Of a stretch of DNA of 64,000 nt, positions 33,882 to 43,467 are shown one piece after another. The notes beneath the pieces were generated by a model that was not told where the DNA came from, made no database searches, and was given only the letters and a program-made list of their open reading frames with translations. The stretch's first letter is position 1, and every line of letters begins with the position of its first letter. Position numbers and translations under genes: made by a program. Source of the DNA: Planococcus versutus (GTDB lineage: Bacteria > Bacillota > Bacilli > Bacillales_A > Planococcaceae). The stretch covers positions 558,001-622,000 of the forward strand of contig NZ_CP016540.2 of assembly GCF_001186155.3 (NCBI RefSeq), in the 5' to 3' direction.

Positions 33882-35144
33882 ATGTCTATCTATGAGTTTA
33901 AACTTCCTGACATTGGAGAAGGGTTGCATGAAGCAGAAATTGTAAGTTGGTTGGTTAAAGAAGGCGATCTAGTAAAAGAAAATGACAGCATCGTAGAAGT
34001 TCAAACCGATAAAGCCGTTGTTGAAATATCTGCCCCTGTTTCTGGAGAAATCGACAAGCTAGGTGGTGAAGAAGGAACAGTCATCAAAGTAGGCCAAGTG
34101 CTTGTTCGATTTTCTGGGATTTCAGATGAAAGAACACAAGGAGCTACTGCACAAGACACAGAACTTCCGACGCCACTTGACGAAATCCCAGCACCGACTA
34201 CTGCTACTGAAGAAACGGCAAAAAAGAATCCGAACGACAGAATAGTAGCGGCACCTTCTGTACGGAAAGCTGCAAGAGATGCGGGAGTTAACTTAAGAGA
34301 AGTAGAGCCTACTGGCAAAAGTGGTAAAATTTTAGCGAAAGATTTGCAGCGGTTTATTGAAAATGGACAGCACATTCAACAAAAACAAGCGCAAAAGCTG
34401 GATTCAGTAGCAACGACTCAAACCGCAGTGTTCTCGGCAAGTGAAGACCGTGTAGAAAAAATTACCGGAACACGCAAACTTATTTTTGAAAAAATGACAA
34501 AAGCGCAACAACATGCAGTGATGTGCACAGGAATGGATGAAATCAACGTCAGTTCACTCGTTCAAATGCGTAAAACACTCTTGCTAACCGCAGAACAACA
34601 AAAACTAAAATTAACGTATTTGCCTTTTATTATTAAAGCAGTCACACATGCATTGAAAAAATACCCGATTTTCAATTCTTCTATCGATGAAGAAAACATG
34701 GCAATTCACTATCATCAAGGGATTCATATCGGCATAGCGACAGCTACTGAAAATGGATTGCTTGTGCCGGTCATCAAACATGCCGATAAAAAATCCATTC
34801 TCGAAATAGCAAAAGAACTTGAAGAACTAACGCAAAAAGCACGTGATAAAAAGCTTAAGTCAACAGACCTTACTGGAAGCACATTTACCATTTCCAATAC
34901 AGGTAGCCAAGGCGGTTGGTATGCAACACCCATCATCAATTATCCAGAAGTATCGATTCTGGGAATCCACAAAATTAAAAAAGAAGCGATTGTTGTTGGA
35001 GATGACATTCAAATCGGTCACATGATGGGAATGTCGTTAACATTTGATCACCGCGTGATTGACGGAGAGCCTTCCGGAAGATTTATGCACAGCATTAAAG
35101 AATTATTGGAAAAACCCGAGTTGCTCATTTTAGAAGCAAAATAA
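33882..35144 (+). CDS. 2-oxoacid dehydrogenase E2 component (dihydrolipoyl acyltransferase)
   Basis: A 420-residue E2. The N-terminal lipoyl domain carries Lys44 in Q-T-D-K-A, an Ala/Pro/Thr-rich linker follows (about 85-118), then a peripheral subunit-binding domain (about 121-157, P-S-V-R-K-A-A-R-D-A-G-V) and the catalytic acyltransferase domain ending in H-R-V-I-D-G with His390 and Asp394. GGAGG before the ATG at 33882 fixes the start over a longer frame overlapping E1 beta. It forms the core of the complex. No E3 (lipoamide dehydrogenase) gene follows, so E3 must come from elsewhere. Confidence 0.9.
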   Translation: MSIYEFKLPDIGEGLHEAEIVSWLVKEGDLVKENDSIVEVQTDKAVVEISAPVSGEIDKLGGEEGTVIKVGQVLVRFSGISDERTQGATAQDTELPTPLDEIPAPTTATEETAKKNPNDRIVAAPSVRKAARDAGVNLREVEPTGKSGKILAKDLQRFIENGQHIQQKQAQKLDSVATTQTAVFSASEDRVEKITGTRKLIFEKMTKAQQHAVMCTGMDEINVSSLVQMRKTLLLTAEQQKLKLTYLPFIIKAVTHALKKYPIFNSSIDEENMAIHYHQGIHIGIATATENGLLVPVIKHADKKSILEIAKELEELTQKARDKKLKSTDLTGSTFTISNTGSQGGWYATPIINYPEVSILGIHKIKKEAIVVGDDIQIGHMMGMSLTFDHRVIDGEPSGRFMHSIKELLEKPELLILEAK

Positions 35145-35170
35145 ATGCAACGAAAAAAGGAGAGAATGAG

Positions 35171-36202
35171 ATGAAAAAATTTCTGTTATTATTGATGATT
35201 GCGGGACTGACGTTATTAGCCGCGTGTGGTAGCGAAGAAACAGCTAGTTCAACAACCGGTACAGAAGATAATGCTGAGCCAATCGAGTTAAGAATTGGGG
35301 TAGTCGTTGGGGATTGGAGTCCTCATTACAAAGGCGCACAAGCATTAGCTGATGCACTTGATGAAAAAACAGATGGCCAAATGAAGTTAACCGTATTTCC
35401 AGACGGTCAACTTGGTGGAGAACGTGAAATGCTAGAAGCGGTTCAAAACGGATCACTGGATATGGGATTGATCAGTTCTGCTGTGTATTCCGCATTCGAA
35501 CCCAAAATGTCTGTTATCGATATTCCATATTTGGTTAATTCGTTCGATGAAGCAGAAGCTTTAATGGATGGCGAAGCAGGAAAAGCATTGTCTGCATTGA
35601 TGCTTGAAAAAGGCATGCGCAACTTAGCATGGGGACATAATGATTTCCGTGTCATTACAAACAACAAGCAAGCTGTGGAAAAACCAGAAGATTTGTCATC
35701 ACTTAAGATGCGCGTACCTGAAAGTAAAGTACTGGCTGACTGGTATTCCGACTTAGGAACAATGGCTACACCAATGCCTTTCCCAGACATCTATGCCGCT
35801 TTACAGCAAGGAGTAGTAGATGGTCAAGATAATGGACCTATTTTATCTTACGCCGCGAAATTTTATGAACATCAAAGTTATTTGACGGTTTCCAATCATC
35901 AATATTCACCAATCGGCTTTTTCGTTAGTGAAAAAGTCTGGGCGGAACTGTCCGATACGCAACAACAAGCTTTAGAAGAAGCTGCACAAGAAGCAAGTGA
36001 AGTTGAACGTCAAGCGATTAGAGAATTTAACGAAAACTCAATTACTGCAATGGAAGAAGCCGGTTTGGAAACGTTCCGTCCAACAGATGAAGAGCGAGCG
36101 GCTTTCAAAGAAACAACAACAAACTTGGTAGATGAAGTTCGAGCAGAAGCCGGTGAAGATTTAACAAACATGATTTTGGAAGAAGCTGGCTATCAAGAAT
36201 GA
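35171..36202 (+). CDS. dctP: TRAP transporter substrate-binding protein (DctP-type, lipoprotein)
   Basis: A 343-residue solute-binding protein of the TRAP family. The signal peptide ends in the lipobox L-A-A-C with Cys19, so it is membrane-anchored as expected for a Gram-positive. The conserved Arg of TRAP binding proteins, which contacts the ligand carboxylate, is probably in L-K-M-R-V-P-E-S. It lies 26 bp after the E2 gene in the same direction, so transporter and dehydrogenase are probably co-expressed, and the ligand is likely a 2-oxoacid or its precursor. Confidence 0.88.
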   Translation: MKKFLLLLMIAGLTLLAACGSEETASSTTGTEDNAEPIELRIGVVVGDWSPHYKGAQALADALDEKTDGQMKLTVFPDGQLGGEREMLEAVQNGSLDMGLISSAVYSAFEPKMSVIDIPYLVNSFDEAEALMDGEAGKALSALMLEKGMRNLAWGHNDFRVITNNKQAVEKPEDLSSLKMRVPESKVLADWYSDLGTMATPMPFPDIYAALQQGVVDGQDNGPILSYAAKFYEHQSYLTVSNHQYSPIGFFVSEKVWAELSDTQQQALEEAAQEASEVERQAIREFNENSITAMEEAGLETFRPTDEERAAFKETTTNLVDEVRAEAGEDLTNMILEEAGYQE

Positions 36203-36234
36203 TGAATTTGTATTCTAAGTAAAGGGGAGAGGGC

Positions 36235-36723
36235 ATGCTAAAAAAATACCTGCAAGTTAGTACGAAAGTACAGAATAGCATTGTAACAGGCTTACTCATC
36301 CTTTTATCGTGCGTCGTTTTTATTCAAGTGCTGGCAAGAAAACTAATGCCGATTCCACTCCCCTGGACAGAAGAAGTGGCTAAAATTTCATTGTTGTGGA
36401 TTACGTATTTAGGCTTAGCAGCTACGTTTCAGCAAAATTATCACATACGCATCGACTTGCTCGATTCACTTTTGAAGACGCCTAAAAGACAAAAAATGAT
36501 GGATATGTTTGTGCATAGTTTAGGTGTGCTGTTTGCTGCTGGACTTGTTTATCTGGCATTTAGTTATTTCCAAGAACAGTTAGCCTTTGGACAACGCACA
36601 AGTATTTTAAGACTTCCGATGTGGGTCGTCATTCTTCCAGTGGTCATCGGCGGCGTGTTGTCGTTGATACATTTTATCGTCAAAATTATCGCCAGCTTAA
36701 CGGAAATGAGGAGACGTAAATGA
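36235..36723 (+). CDS. dctQ: TRAP transporter small permease (DctQ-type)
   Basis: A 162-residue membrane protein with four hydrophobic segments. The W-T-E-E-V-A-K-I segment (about residues 43-50) between spans 1 and 2 is the family hallmark. It pairs with the large DctM subunit in sodium-driven uptake. The stop codon overlaps the DctM start by four bases. Confidence 0.88.
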   Translation: MLKKYLQVSTKVQNSIVTGLLILLSCVVFIQVLARKLMPIPLPWTEEVAKISLLWITYLGLAATFQQNYHIRIDLLDSLLKTPKRQKMMDMFVHSLGVLFAAGLVYLAFSYFQEQLAFGQRTSILRLPMWVVILPVVIGGVLSLIHFIVKIIASLTEMRRRK

Positions 36724-38018
36724 TTCTTATGCTAGTAACGTTTATCCTCGTCCTCTTAAGCGGAGCGCCTATTGTCTTTTCTTTTGCTTTTGCATCACTT
36801 GTCTATATATTTTTTGGCTCTAACTTGGCACCGGATATGTTTGCTGCTGTACTTTACTCAGGGCTCGACTCTTTTCCATTAATGGCGATTCCACTGTTTT
36901 TATATGCTGGAGAATTGATGAGTAAAGGAGGCATTTCGAAAAGAATCGTTGCTTTTTCCGCTTCTTTAGTAGGAAAAGTAAAAGGCTTTCTTGGCATTAT
37001 TACCATTTTAGCCAGTGGCTTTTTTAGCGCAGTTTCTGGTTCAGGAGTTGCGACGGTTGCAGCAGTTGGAGGAATGATGATCCCAGAGATGAGACGAGCC
37101 AATTACCCTGCTGGATATGCCGCTACGTTAACGGCTTCGGGTGCTTTTCTCGGAGCGATTATTCCACCGAGTATCCCAATGGTGATGTACGGGTTTATAT
37201 CAAATACCTCGATTGGTGATCTTTTTGTTGCTGGAATTATTCCGGGCCTGCTGTTTATTGTGGGATTCATTATAGTCAATCAACTGTACGTACGGAAGTT
37301 TGACTTGACAGAAAACGAAGAATCACAGCTGATTGTCGGAAACGAAAAACGACTTCGTAAAATCATTGTTACTGGAAAAACAGCATTTTGGGCATTGCTT
37401 ATGCCTGTCATTATCATTGGCGGCATTTACGGTGGCTTTTTTACACCCACAGAATCTGCAGTTGTAGCAGTGGTTTATGCGGTGCTAGTAAGTTCGTTAA
37501 TCTACAGAGAACTCAACTTGAGCGAAATTTTGGAAGCCTCCAAAATTTCGGCATTAAATACAGCAATGTTAATGGTAACATTGGTTTTTGCTACAATTTT
37601 TTCACGGTTGTTGACAATCGAGCAAATTCCGCAAAGCCTTGCTGCGTTTTTACTTGAGCTAACCGATCAAACTTGGGTTATTTTGCTGATCATCTTGTTA
37701 TTTTTAACGCTGATCGGCATGTTGATGGATTCAGTAACGGGTGTTATTTTAGTAACACCGATTGTGTATCCCATCCTCGTACCCATTGTGGGATTGGATC
37801 CAGTTCATGCAGGAATTATTGTGGTCGTCACATTGGCAGTGGGCCTCATTACGCCGCCAATGGCGATTAACTTGTTTTTAGCTGGCAAAATAGCCGGTGC
37901 GACGATGGGCTCTATTTTAAAATACCTACCGGGTTTTTTATTTGTCTCATTTGTTGTTATTGTGATCGTGACTTTTGTTCCCGAACTGGTCATGTTTATA
38001 CCGGATTTGATGGATTAA
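36720..38018 (+). CDS. dctM: TRAP transporter large permease (DctM-type)
   Basis: A 432-residue membrane protein with about 12 hydrophobic segments and the two inverted hairpin regions typical of DctM: S-G-S-G-V-A-T-V-A-A-V-G-G in the first half and T-P-P-M-A-I-N-L-F in the second. The subunit carries substrate and sodium across the membrane. It ends the six-gene dehydrogenase-TRAP operon, followed by a terminator. Confidence 0.9.
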   Translation: MILMLVTFILVLLSGAPIVFSFAFASLVYIFFGSNLAPDMFAAVLYSGLDSFPLMAIPLFLYAGELMSKGGISKRIVAFSASLVGKVKGFLGIITILASGFFSAVSGSGVATVAAVGGMMIPEMRRANYPAGYAATLTASGAFLGAIIPPSIPMVMYGFISNTSIGDLFVAGIIPGLLFIVGFIIVNQLYVRKFDLTENEESQLIVGNEKRLRKIIVTGKTAFWALLMPVIIIGGIYGGFFTPTESAVVAVVYAVLVSSLIYRELNLSEILEASKISALNTAMLMVTLVFATIFSRLLTIEQIPQSLAAFLLELTDQTWVILLIILLFLTLIGMLMDSVTGVILVTPIVYPILVPIVGLDPVHAGIIVVVTLAVGLITPPMAINLFLAGKIAGATMGSILKYLPGFLFVSFVVIVIVTFVPELVMFIPDLMD

Positions 38019-38041
38019 GAAGTTGATGTCTCTATAAAAAG

Positions 38042-38090
38042 AAAGGCTGTCCCAAAAGTCAAAAAAATGACTTTTGGTGACAGCCTTTTG
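38042..38090 (+). terminator. Intrinsic terminator
   Basis: A long stem: CCAAAAGTCA with TGACTTTTGG inside and AAAGGCTGTC with GACAGCCTTT outside, then a short T-rich tail (TTGTC). Confidence 0.85.
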
Positions 38091-38242
38091 TCGTTTTGGA
38101 AAAGAAAAGGAAGGTTCAGTACGCTATACCTGAAAAAATCTTTCTGTTAATCGAAATATTCTATTTTCTTTACATGAACTAAACAAATTGAGGTAGCATA
38201 AGAAATAGAGTACAAATTTCAATACAAGGGAGGAACAAAAGG

Positions 38243-39562
38243 ATGAAAGGAATTACACGCTTTTCGAATAACTTAATGGAACGCTATTTACCGGACCCGT
38301 TTTTGTTCGTCATTATCTTAACAGTGGTCGTTTTTGGACTGGGTTTAGGTTTAACCGATTCCTCACCGGTACAAATGGTAGCGTTTTGGGGTGAAGGATT
38401 TTGGGCGCTACTCGCGTTCTCGATGCAAATGGTCTTGGTGCTCGTTACCGGATTTGTCTTAGCAAGCAGCCCAATCTTTAAAAAAGGATTAGGCAAGCTG
38501 GCGAGTTTCGCCAAAACGCCAGGCAGTGCCATCATATGGGTAACTTTAGTATCACTTGCTGCGAGCTGGATCAACTGGGGCTTTGGGTTAGTCATTGGTG
38601 CGTTGTTCGCAAAAGAATTGGCAAAGCGCGTTGGAAACGTCGATTACCGTTTGCTCATTGCCAGTGCCTATTCAGGATTTTTAATTTGGCACGCGGGGTT
38701 CTCAGGATCGATTCCGTTATCAATCGCAACAGAAGGCCACCCGTTTGTTGATAAAATCGGCATCATTCCAACGAGTGAAACGATTTTTGCGAGTTACAAC
38801 TTAATCATTGTGGCGGCATTAGTGATTAGTGTCCCGTTATTAAATCGATTGATGATGCCGAAAAAAGAAGAAACAGTTGTGGTTGATCCGAAAGTGCTGG
38901 TGGAACCAGAAGTTGAAGAACAACCGGCTAAAGCGGACATGACACCAGCAGAACGTTTGGAAAACAGCTGGGTTTTATCGATGGTCATTGGCGCGATGGG
39001 AATTGCTTTTATTGTTTATTACTTTATCCAAAATGGCTTTGCGTTAACACTCGACTTGGTGAACTTTATGTTCTTGTTCCTCGGAATTCTTTTCCACGGA
39101 ACACCGCGCAAGTACTTGATCGCGGTTCAAGAAGCAGTCAAAGGAGCAGGCGCCATCATCGTCCAATTCCCGTTTTACGCAGGAATCATGGGCATGATGA
39201 CAGCATCTGGTTTAGCAGCCGTCATTTCAGAAGCGTTCGTCAATATTTCAACAGTCGACACGTTCCCACTTTTCGCATTTCTTAGTGCCGGACTCGTTAA
39301 CTTTTTCGTTCCATCTGGTGGCGGACAATGGGCTGTACAAGCACCAATTATGCTAGAAGCAGCTGAGATGTTGGGCAGCGATCCCGCAAAAGTCGCGATG
39401 GCTGTTGCATGGGGAGATGCCTGGACAAACATGATCCAGCCGTTCTGGGCATTACCTGCACTGGCGATCGCCGGATTAAAAGCAAAAGACATTATGGGCT
39501 TTTGTGTGATTGTCTTGGTGGTTAGTGGTGTTGTGATTGGGGCAGGATTGTTGTTTTTGTAA
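38243..39562 (+). CDS. atoE: Short-chain fatty acid transporter (AtoE family)
   Basis: A 439-residue membrane protein with about 11 hydrophobic segments, matching the AtoE family (TIGR00366) throughout: R-Y-L-P-D-P-F near the N-terminus, S-W-I-N-W-G-F-G-L, W-H-A-G-F-S-G-S-I-P-L and V-P-S-G-G-G-Q-W are family hallmarks. A charged cytosolic loop (about residues 213-245) divides the protein. It takes up short-chain fatty acids such as butyrate or acetoacetate. It has its own AGGAGG-type site and stands alone after the TRAP operon terminator. Confidence 0.88.
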   Translation: MKGITRFSNNLMERYLPDPFLFVIILTVVVFGLGLGLTDSSPVQMVAFWGEGFWALLAFSMQMVLVLVTGFVLASSPIFKKGLGKLASFAKTPGSAIIWVTLVSLAASWINWGFGLVIGALFAKELAKRVGNVDYRLLIASAYSGFLIWHAGFSGSIPLSIATEGHPFVDKIGIIPTSETIFASYNLIIVAALVISVPLLNRLMMPKKEETVVVDPKVLVEPEVEEQPAKADMTPAERLENSWVLSMVIGAMGIAFIVYYFIQNGFALTLDLVNFMFLFLGILFHGTPRKYLIAVQEAVKGAGAIIVQFPFYAGIMGMMTASGLAAVISEAFVNISTVDTFPLFAFLSAGLVNFFVPSGGGQWAVQAPIMLEAAEMLGSDPAKVAMAVAWGDAWTNMIQPFWALPALAIAGLKAKDIMGFCVIVLVVSGVVIGAGLLFL

Positions 39563-39577
39563 AGTAAAGATGGAGAG

Positions 39578-39610
39578 TGGCCTTGCCTATTTTTGGGTGA
39601 GGTCTTTTTT
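39578..39610 (+). terminator. Probable intrinsic terminator
   Basis: An imperfect stem (GGCCTTGCCT with GGGTGAGGTC, wobble pairs) followed by T6, 16 bp after the AtoE stop. It is the last chromosomal-looking signal before the AT-rich accessory region. Confidence 0.65.
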
Positions 39611-39612
39611 GG

Positions 39613-39915
39613 TGTTCTAAATAACACGAGTTTAAAAGAAATAGTTATGCAACGAAGATAATTCAATTCTATATAGATAAATACTTTATATTTCTGTTTA
39701 AGAATAAATCCTTTTGTAAGTCATAAAAGTGTATAAAGAAGATAATATTAATAAAATCGTTGAAATATTTCGTTTATTGTACCTGTATTAGTAAAATAAT
39801 GTTAACATATTTATATGAAAAGTAATGTAATTTAACTAAGTCATTGTAAATAGTTTCATTTAAAATAAAACTATTTGTTTAGTAGTTAGATCTAAAATAA
39901 AAAGGAGTGGTAAAA
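39613..39915 (+). promoter_or_regulatory. AT-rich leader of the GHKL/DUF262 module with a 9-bp inverted repeat
   Basis: About 300 bp without a gene and with a sudden shift to AT-rich sequence, marking the left edge of the accessory island. It should hold the module's promoter; several -10-like hexamers exist but none stands out. AAATAGTTT (39848-39856) and AAACTATTT (39868-39876) form a perfect nine-pair hairpin or operator 40 bp before the first gene. Confidence 0.45.
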
Positions 39916-41826
39916 ATGTCAATTCAGACGTTAACTAATACTATCCAATTTTCACCTATAAGCAATATAGAAGAATATAACTTTCATCCTGTTTTAAAGC
40001 GTTTTTATGGCATGGGTGTTCAGGGATTAGTGCGGGAGAATATACAAAATTCTATCGATGGAAAATTAGTAGGAAGCGATAAACCTGTTATTGTAAATAT
40101 TGAAACGGGAGACATGAAGAAAAATAGCATACCTGGTATTGAAGAAATAGAGGATCATATTCATAGTTTAGTAGGCCGTAATAATTATACCAAAGAAACT
40201 ATAGAGCATATGAAGAAGTCAATTAAAGAAAACAATGTTAGATACATTTCATTTGAAGATTTGAATACGCGCGCTCTTACAGGTGCACGTAATGGCCAAA
40301 GTAATTCGCCAGAAGATACATTTGGTATTTATGCATATAATAAAGGATTTCATTCAGAAGAAAGTGATGCTTCTCTTGAAACAGCCCGCGGGGGATCACA
40401 TGGTATTGGAAAAATAGCTTCTAATGCTGCTTCAGATATACATTTAATGTACTTTGCTAATTGTGATGAGCATGGTGATCAGCATCTGGGTGGGACTATC
40501 CAATTAATCGAGCATATTCATGAAGGTAGTTGTTATCGGGCCTCAGGGTATTTCTCTAAAGTTCAAGAGATTTATGGAGGACAAACAAAATACATACCGT
40601 TTGAAAATGATTTTGACCAGGTTTTTCAAAAGCAACAGAGAGGATTAAAAATAGTTATTCCGTTCTTTCGAAAAGAATTTGATAATGAAAAAAACATTAT
40701 TAAAACTGTTTGTGACAATTTCTTTGTAGCTATATTAAATGGGAGCTTAGTAGTAAATATAAACGATCAAGAACTGTCTGCAGAAACAATTTTGCACTAT
40801 ATGAAAAACCCTAGCTATTATGAGCAAGATACAACGAAAATGAAGAAAGAATTTACGCAATTATATGTAGATACCTATTTAAATTCAGAGCCAAAAGATT
40901 TAGTGGTAACAAATGGAATAACCAATTTCAACTTCAAACTTTACTTTGTTTACAATGAGGAAATACCAAAAGGACGAGTAGCAATTTTTCGAACCATGGG
41001 AATGAAAATTGAAGACTTTAAAGTAGCTAGCAATGCGTCGAAACCATTTAATGCTGTATTAATCGGAGGTGCACGTGAAGATCAATACTTGAAATCATTA
41101 GAAAATGAATCCCATACTAAAATTTCTCATGAGAGTATAGATGATCCTCAGTTGAAAAGACAAGCACGTCAATTTATTAATAGTCTCTCACGCGAAATTG
41201 CTCAAATTATTGAAGAAGAAATGAAGAAAAACAACCCTACAGACGGTTTTATGGATACTGGAGATGTACTATATACAACCGAATTATCCTTCAAAGAAGA
41301 ACTGAAAAAATCATTGGGTACTGTAGTAATAAATAAAGGTAAATCCATCATAAAAGCATCTATTGATTCACCTTCAAAAAGGGTTGCTAAGGGAGAAAGC
41401 AATAAGAACGGTGGGAAAAGAACGGGTGATACAGATGCGCAAATTGGTTTAACGCGCAAGAAAGATCTATCAGATGAGGCAGAAGAGTCTAAAGAAGTGT
41501 TTAGTGTGAATCCGAACTTAGTAGAACGAATTATCTTACCTAATAAAGAGGTTGTCCAGTTTAATTTTAGTGCTTTAAAAGAAATGAAAAATGTTGAAAA
41601 ATGTGATATTGCATTTCGCATCGTAGACGGTAAAGGGGACGAATATCCATTTGATCTGAATAGCAATTACGATACTATCAGTGACCGGAAATCCCAAGAA
41701 AAATATACAGTCGAATCTCATATGGTAAAAGATGTGAATATTAATGAAGGCGTTATTGATTTAGAAATTGAATTTAATGCTAATTATAATCGTTCGCTAA
41801 AATTCATTTACTATGTGGAGGTATAG
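39916..41826 (+). CDS. GHKL-type ATPase of a putative defence module
   Basis: A 636-residue protein with an N-terminal Bergerat (GHKL, MutL/Hsp90/MORC-like) ATP-binding fold. The N-box is E41-N45-D48 in R-E-N-I-Q-N-S-I-D-G; F-E-D-L-N near residue 113 stands where the DxG box is expected; the glycine-rich lid is G-G-S-H-G-I-G-K (159-166). A transducer-like middle part, a charged linker (about 470-515) and a beta-rich C-terminus follow. Start at ATG 39916 because AAGGAG overlaps the upstream GTG. It is first of four tightly packed genes. GHKL ATPases act as ATP-gated clamps in repair and defence; the precise family is not recognised. Confidence 0.75.
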   Translation: MSIQTLTNTIQFSPISNIEEYNFHPVLKRFYGMGVQGLVRENIQNSIDGKLVGSDKPVIVNIETGDMKKNSIPGIEEIEDHIHSLVGRNNYTKETIEHMKKSIKENNVRYISFEDLNTRALTGARNGQSNSPEDTFGIYAYNKGFHSEESDASLETARGGSHGIGKIASNAASDIHLMYFANCDEHGDQHLGGTIQLIEHIHEGSCYRASGYFSKVQEIYGGQTKYIPFENDFDQVFQKQQRGLKIVIPFFRKEFDNEKNIIKTVCDNFFVAILNGSLVVNINDQELSAETILHYMKNPSYYEQDTTKMKKEFTQLYVDTYLNSEPKDLVVTNGITNFNFKLYFVYNEEIPKGRVAIFRTMGMKIEDFKVASNASKPFNAVLIGGAREDQYLKSLENESHTKISHESIDDPQLKRQARQFINSLSREIAQIIEEEMKKNNPTDGFMDTGDVLYTTELSFKEELKKSLGTVVINKGKSIIKASIDSPSKRVAKGESNKNGGKRTGDTDAQIGLTRKKDLSDEAEESKEVFSVNPNLVERIILPNKEVVQFNFSALKEMKNVEKCDIAFRIVDGKGDEYPFDLNSNYDTISDRKSQEKYTVESHMVKDVNINEGVIDLEIEFNANYNRSLKFIYYVEV

Positions 41827-41828
41827 AG

Positions 41829-42683
41829 ATGATTTATAAAAAAGAAGCAAACTTTCCATATCCAGTTTTAACAAATTCTTCGATGAGTTATACAGAAAGT
41901 GAATTCAAGTTGGATATTGATCTTGAAGAAAATATAAATATGTACCGTTTTGAGATTAAGCATGTAATTACATCTTCGTTCTTGTCATACCTACTAGATA
42001 TAGGGAAAGCAAAGTTGATACTAATTTTACAATCTAAGGATAGTAAGTTCTACAGTTTAGAAAATGGACAGAGTTATGTAGAAATTCCGAAATCAAGAAT
42101 TTCACTAAGTAGTCGAACATCTCTTCAATTGCATTTGCAATCTACTCAGGAGATATCGTTTCGAGATAATCATGATCTTAATGACTTTTATACATCTTTT
42201 AAAAATGAAATTATTGTACCAAAGCACTCTATTCTTGGTTTTTCAAACATTGTTTTATTTGACGGTAGTAGCACAAATCCGCTTGAATTGTTTGAAAAAA
42301 AACTTGATGAATCATTGAAATCAGATATAAAAATAGAACTAGGATCTGAAACGATAATTATTCACTATAGAAATAGTGAATTTCAATTTGGATCAATGCC
42401 TAAGAGTCATGCTCTAAATAATACTTATGTATATATGGGATTACGTGCAGCTTTGCAAGAATTTATCGGAAAGTATAGCGATGAAGGAGAAGACACAGTC
42501 GAAATTTCTCAAATCAATCCGCCATCTAATATGCTTGATTTTAAGTTGTATCAATTAATGACTAAGAAAATGATAAAAGATTTAAACTTACAAGTTCTTG
42601 ATCAAGTAATATATTTGATTTCAGATCGCATCATTGAGAAGCATGCTACAGCTGTTAAGGAGTTGGCTACTAATGGAAGTTAA
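41829..42683 (+). CDS. Unknown protein, second gene of the GHKL/DUF262 module
   Basis: A 284-residue soluble protein with no motif I recognise. The first about 130 residues look beta-rich (alternating hydrophobic strands); the rest is mixed, with a helical C-terminus. Two bases separate it from the GHKL gene, and the next gene overlaps its end, so it is translated as part of one operon. Codon use is AT-rich like its neighbours. It may be a scaffold or adaptor between ATPase and nuclease; that is a guess from position only. Confidence 0.6.
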   Translation: MIYKKEANFPYPVLTNSSMSYTESEFKLDIDLEENINMYRFEIKHVITSSFLSYLLDIGKAKLILILQSKDSKFYSLENGQSYVEIPKSRISLSSRTSLQLHLQSTQEISFRDNHDLNDFYTSFKNEIIVPKHSILGFSNIVLFDGSSTNPLELFEKKLDESLKSDIKIELGSETIIIHYRNSEFQFGSMPKSHALNNTYVYMGLRAALQEFIGKYSDEGEDTVEISQINPPSNMLDFKLYQLMTKKMIKDLNLQVLDQVIYLISDRIIEKHATAVKELATNGS

Positions 42684-43440
42684 AGTGAGGCTCTTAAAAA
42701 ATGGATATGATAAAAGTGATGAATTTTATGAAGATTTTAAAGAAAATCGCACCTTAAATAACGATGAGTATTTTACTGAGGAAACGGTTTCATTTCCTAG
42801 TAATGTCCCTTTTCCAATATATATGGGGAAGGGCAATGAAGAGCAAAGAAAAGAGCAATTCTTAGAAGCATTTAAAGTGTTATCAGAAAACTATATCTCC
42901 TCAGAGCGGGATATTCACTTGGACGAAAAAGCATGGCATTCATTTCTCGTGACACATCTAAGAGAGTATATGATTGAAAAGTATCCAATTATATTAGAGA
43001 ACCAAAAAGAGTTTTCCAATATAGTGACGAAAAAATTTGACTGGGAAAATTATATTTATAAATGTGTTCTTGCTACAGAATATGTAGAGGATGCAAGTTC
43101 AAATTCGCAAGAGAAACTACGGTATTATAATTTAATTGTGGATAATTTAGATTTGTACAATTACATCATCAAATATGAAGTTTTTCGAAATGGAGATTTT
43201 TTATTAAAAATATTAAATGTAGTTGATGAACTTGGAATTTCAAGTATCATGAAAGCTAAAATTAAAGATCGTCCAGAGCTAGGTAAGGATGAAAGGTATG
43301 GACGTCGTGTTATTTTTGAACTTAATAAAGCATATCCTGTTGTTATGACTCCGATGCTGGAGCTGGAAGACTTAAAAGAAGCAGTACTAAAAGAATTGGG
43401 AAATTACTATGATGTATCGCATATTATTAGATATTTATAA
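42673..43440 (+). CDS. Unknown protein, third gene of the GHKL/DUF262 module (perhaps DUF6339-like)
   Basis: A 255-residue protein, mostly alpha-helical and acidic. The segment D-E-K-A-W-H-S-F-L-V-T-H-L-R-E-Y-M resembles my memory of DUF6339 proteins, not verified. The ATG at 42673 lies inside the end of the preceding gene (11-bp overlap), ten bases after AAGGAG. The longer frame starting at 42634 is less likely. It is co-transcribed with the ATPase and nuclease genes. No catalytic motif is evident. Confidence 0.6.
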   Translation: MEVKVRLLKNGYDKSDEFYEDFKENRTLNNDEYFTEETVSFPSNVPFPIYMGKGNEEQRKEQFLEAFKVLSENYISSERDIHLDEKAWHSFLVTHLREYMIEKYPIILENQKEFSNIVTKKFDWENYIYKCVLATEYVEDASSNSQEKLRYYNLIVDNLDLYNYIIKYEVFRNGDFLLKILNVVDELGISSIMKAKIKDRPELGKDERYGRRVIFELNKAYPVVMTPMLELEDLKEAVLKELGNYYDVSHIIRYL

Positions 43441-43467
43441 GAACTAAAATAGAGAGGAGAAAAAAAT

